A stretch of DNA of 7,459 bases from the NCBI GenBank assembly GCA_000402835.1, contig AQRZ01000051.1, forward strand, positions 32,988-40,446, given 5' to 3'. Shown one piece after another: positions 6,512-7,459 of the stretch; the stretch's first letter is position 1, and the number at the start of each line of letters is the position of its first letter. The notes beneath the pieces are model-generated. The model worked only from the letters and a program-made list of their open reading frames with translations. It made no database searches and had not been told where the DNA came from. The DNA is from Synergistetes bacterium JGI 0000079-D21 (lineage in GTDB: Bacteria; Synergistota; Synergistia; Synergistales; 79-D21). Both the position numbers and the translations under genes were made by a program.

Positions 6512-7204
6512 CTACTCCCTCGGCCCAAAAAGGGCTCGTCCGAGACGCACACAGGTGCTGCCCTGCTCGATGGCAGTCTCGAAATCATCCGACATGCCCA
6601 TCGACAAGACGGGCATTTCCAATCCAAAAGCCTTCGACACCCTATCCCGCAACTCTCTCAGCCGGCAAAAGGACGCAGCGACATCCCGCGGGTCTTCGAA
6701 AAGCGGGCCTACCGTCATCAGGCCCCGGACAGAGAGACGCGGGCAACGTTGAAGCACGCCCTCCAGGAGTTCTTCGAGCCTATCCGGTGAAACCCCGTGT
6801 TTCGAGGGTTCCCCGGAGGTGTTCACTTCGACCAGGACTTCGATCTTCCGGTCGGTTTCAGAAAGGATCCGTTGAAGGTCTAGGGCAAGCTCCAGGCGAT
6901 CCAGTGAATCGATCCTGGAGAACAGGTCGAGTGCCTTCCTGGCTTTGTTTCTTTGAAGGTTCCCGATCAACCTCCATTCTGCCCTGCGCTCCGTGGGCCA
7001 CGCGGTAATTTTCCCCAGGGCTTCCTGAACGCGGTTTTCGCCGAAAAGCCGCAAACCGGCCTCCCACGCCTCGAGCAATTCGGCAAGCCCACGAGTCTTG
7101 GTCACCGCCAGGAGCTCGATTTCCTCGGGCTTTCTCCCGGATCGGCGCGCGGCTTCCTCGATTCTCGAGCGGATTTCCGCAAGTCGCTGATTCAGATCGG
7201 TCAC
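6512..7204 (-). CDS. yggS: YggS-family pyridoxal-phosphate homeostasis protein (230 aa)
   Basis: PLP-binding protein of the YggS/YlmE/PROSC family, a single TIM-like barrel resembling alanine racemase without its second domain. LLAVTKTR places the PLP lysine at residue 36. FGENRVQEA (54-62), VNTSGEPSKHG, RGLMTVGP and the phosphate-binding MGMSDDFETAIEQGST followed by VRLGRALFG are all present. Length fits the family (220-235). Family members have no established enzymatic reaction; they bind PLP and influence vitamin B6 and amino-acid balance. The GTG start overlaps the stop of the upstream HlyD-like gene (GTGA), with GGAAGG about 10 nt upstream. Association with sepF is widespread in Gram-positive bacteria (ylmE-ylmF) although its reason is unclear. 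The GHLQ segment common in relatives reads GNLQ here (81-84); that position also varies in other members. Confidence 0.94.
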   Translation of the reverse strand: MTDLNQRLAEIRSRIEEAARRSGRKPEEIELLAVTKTRGLAELLEAWEAGLRLFGENRVQEALGKITAWPTERRAEWRLIGNLQRNKARKALDLFSRIDSLDRLELALDLQRILSETDRKIEVLVEVNTSGEPSKHGVSPDRLEELLEGVLQRCPRLSVRGLMTVGPLFEDPRDVAASFCRLRELRDRVSKAFGLEMPVLSMGMSDDFETAIEQGSTCVRLGRALFGPRE

Positions 7205-7459
7205 CAGAGCAAAACCTTCCTTTCCGCCCCTGCTTCGGCTCGGCTCAGGACAAGATCGCCTGCCCGGAGTCCATTTGTGACGAGGAAACGGGAACCGGGA
7301 AGCGGCTGACCGAGCACGGGGAGGTATTCTAGCTTGCCCGAGACAAAAGCGAAGACTCCCAATTTCCCCTCCTTCTGCAGGATTGCGCTCTCCGGCAGCA
7401 CAATCCCTTTTTTTTCTCCCTGGAAAAATTCGAATTCCCTCTCCCTTGAAACAGCGATC
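7201..7459 (-). CDS. C-terminal end of an HlyD/membrane-fusion-like protein (85 residues, 5' end outside window)
   Basis: Open on the minus strand from the window edge to a TGA at 7201-7203. A GTG at 7401 could be taken as a start, but the frame reads on upstream (segment ending FFQGEKKGIVLPES), so this is more likely the tail of a larger protein. The visible part has the pattern of the C-terminal beta-barrel and membrane-proximal region of HlyD/RND-type adaptor proteins: VLPESAIL, then VFAFVSGKLEYLPVLG, then VTNGLRAGDLVL (compare the family pattern P-x-x-A[IL] ... V[FY]V-x-x-G-x ... V-x-x-G ... GL-x-x-GD-x-V). Such proteins span the cell envelope and link an inner-membrane pump to the outside. 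The call rests on this short pattern only; no signal peptide or hairpin domain is visible. It overlaps yggS by four bases, so the two are likely cotranscribed. Confidence 0.6.
   Translation of the reverse strand, partial: IAVSREREFEFFQGEKKGIVLPESAILQKEGKLGVFAFVSGKLEYLPVLGQPLPGSRFLVTNGLRAGDLVLSRAEAGAERKVLLW

Noticed and set aside
1..7459. Defence system, prophage, insertion sequence or CRISPR array
   Set aside because: Every long stretch is explained by conserved housekeeping genes; no transposase, integrase, spaced repeats or terminal inverted repeats were seen.

Overview
The window looks like an ordinary core-chromosome region of a bacterium with Gram-positive-type cell division and RNA-decay genes. 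SepF, DivIVA, membrane-anchored RNase Y, YmdB and SpoVS together point to a Bacillota (Firmicutes)-like lineage, for example a GC-rich anaerobic clostridial group, or a diderm relative such as Synergistota. A [NiFe]-hydrogenase maturation gene (hypE) fits an anaerobe. The genus cannot be told from the sequence. By eye the GC content is above 50 %, coding density is very high, and I see no mobile element, CRISPR array, tRNA or rRNA. No gene-free stretch exceeds 100 bases.

Layout: the left edge (1-315, + strand) is the 3' end of hypE. A strong bidirectional hairpin terminator (342-370) separates it from everything else, which lies on the minus strand and converges on it. Read in transcription order (right to left), the minus-strand genes are: the 3' end of an HlyD/membrane-fusion-like gene (cut by the window edge), a YggS-family PLP protein, sepF, divIVA, recG, recX, a 97-nt gap with a possible promoter, rny (RNase Y), ymdB and spoVS.

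The right-hand block (HlyD-like to recX) is tightly packed. Four of its five junctions are GTGA or ATGA stop/start overlaps, and the fifth is a 16-nt gap holding a strong Shine-Dalgarno, so it is very likely one transcript with translational coupling. The left-hand block (rny-ymdB-spoVS) has 7-nt and 40-nt gaps and ends at the terminator; it may be read through from recX or have its own promoter.

Functionally the cluster joins cell division and polar growth (SepF, DivIVA), PLP homeostasis (YggS), recombination and fork rescue (RecG, RecX), mRNA turnover (RNase Y), a metallophosphoesterase (YmdB) and a small regulator linked to sporulation (SpoVS). I find no convincing previously undescribed system. 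The points most worth checking are the fused gene order (recG-recX beside rny, without recA), the loss of ylmG/ylmH between sepF and divIVA, the HlyD-like gene leading the division block, and sepF acidic-tail codons that double as the divIVA ribosome binding site.
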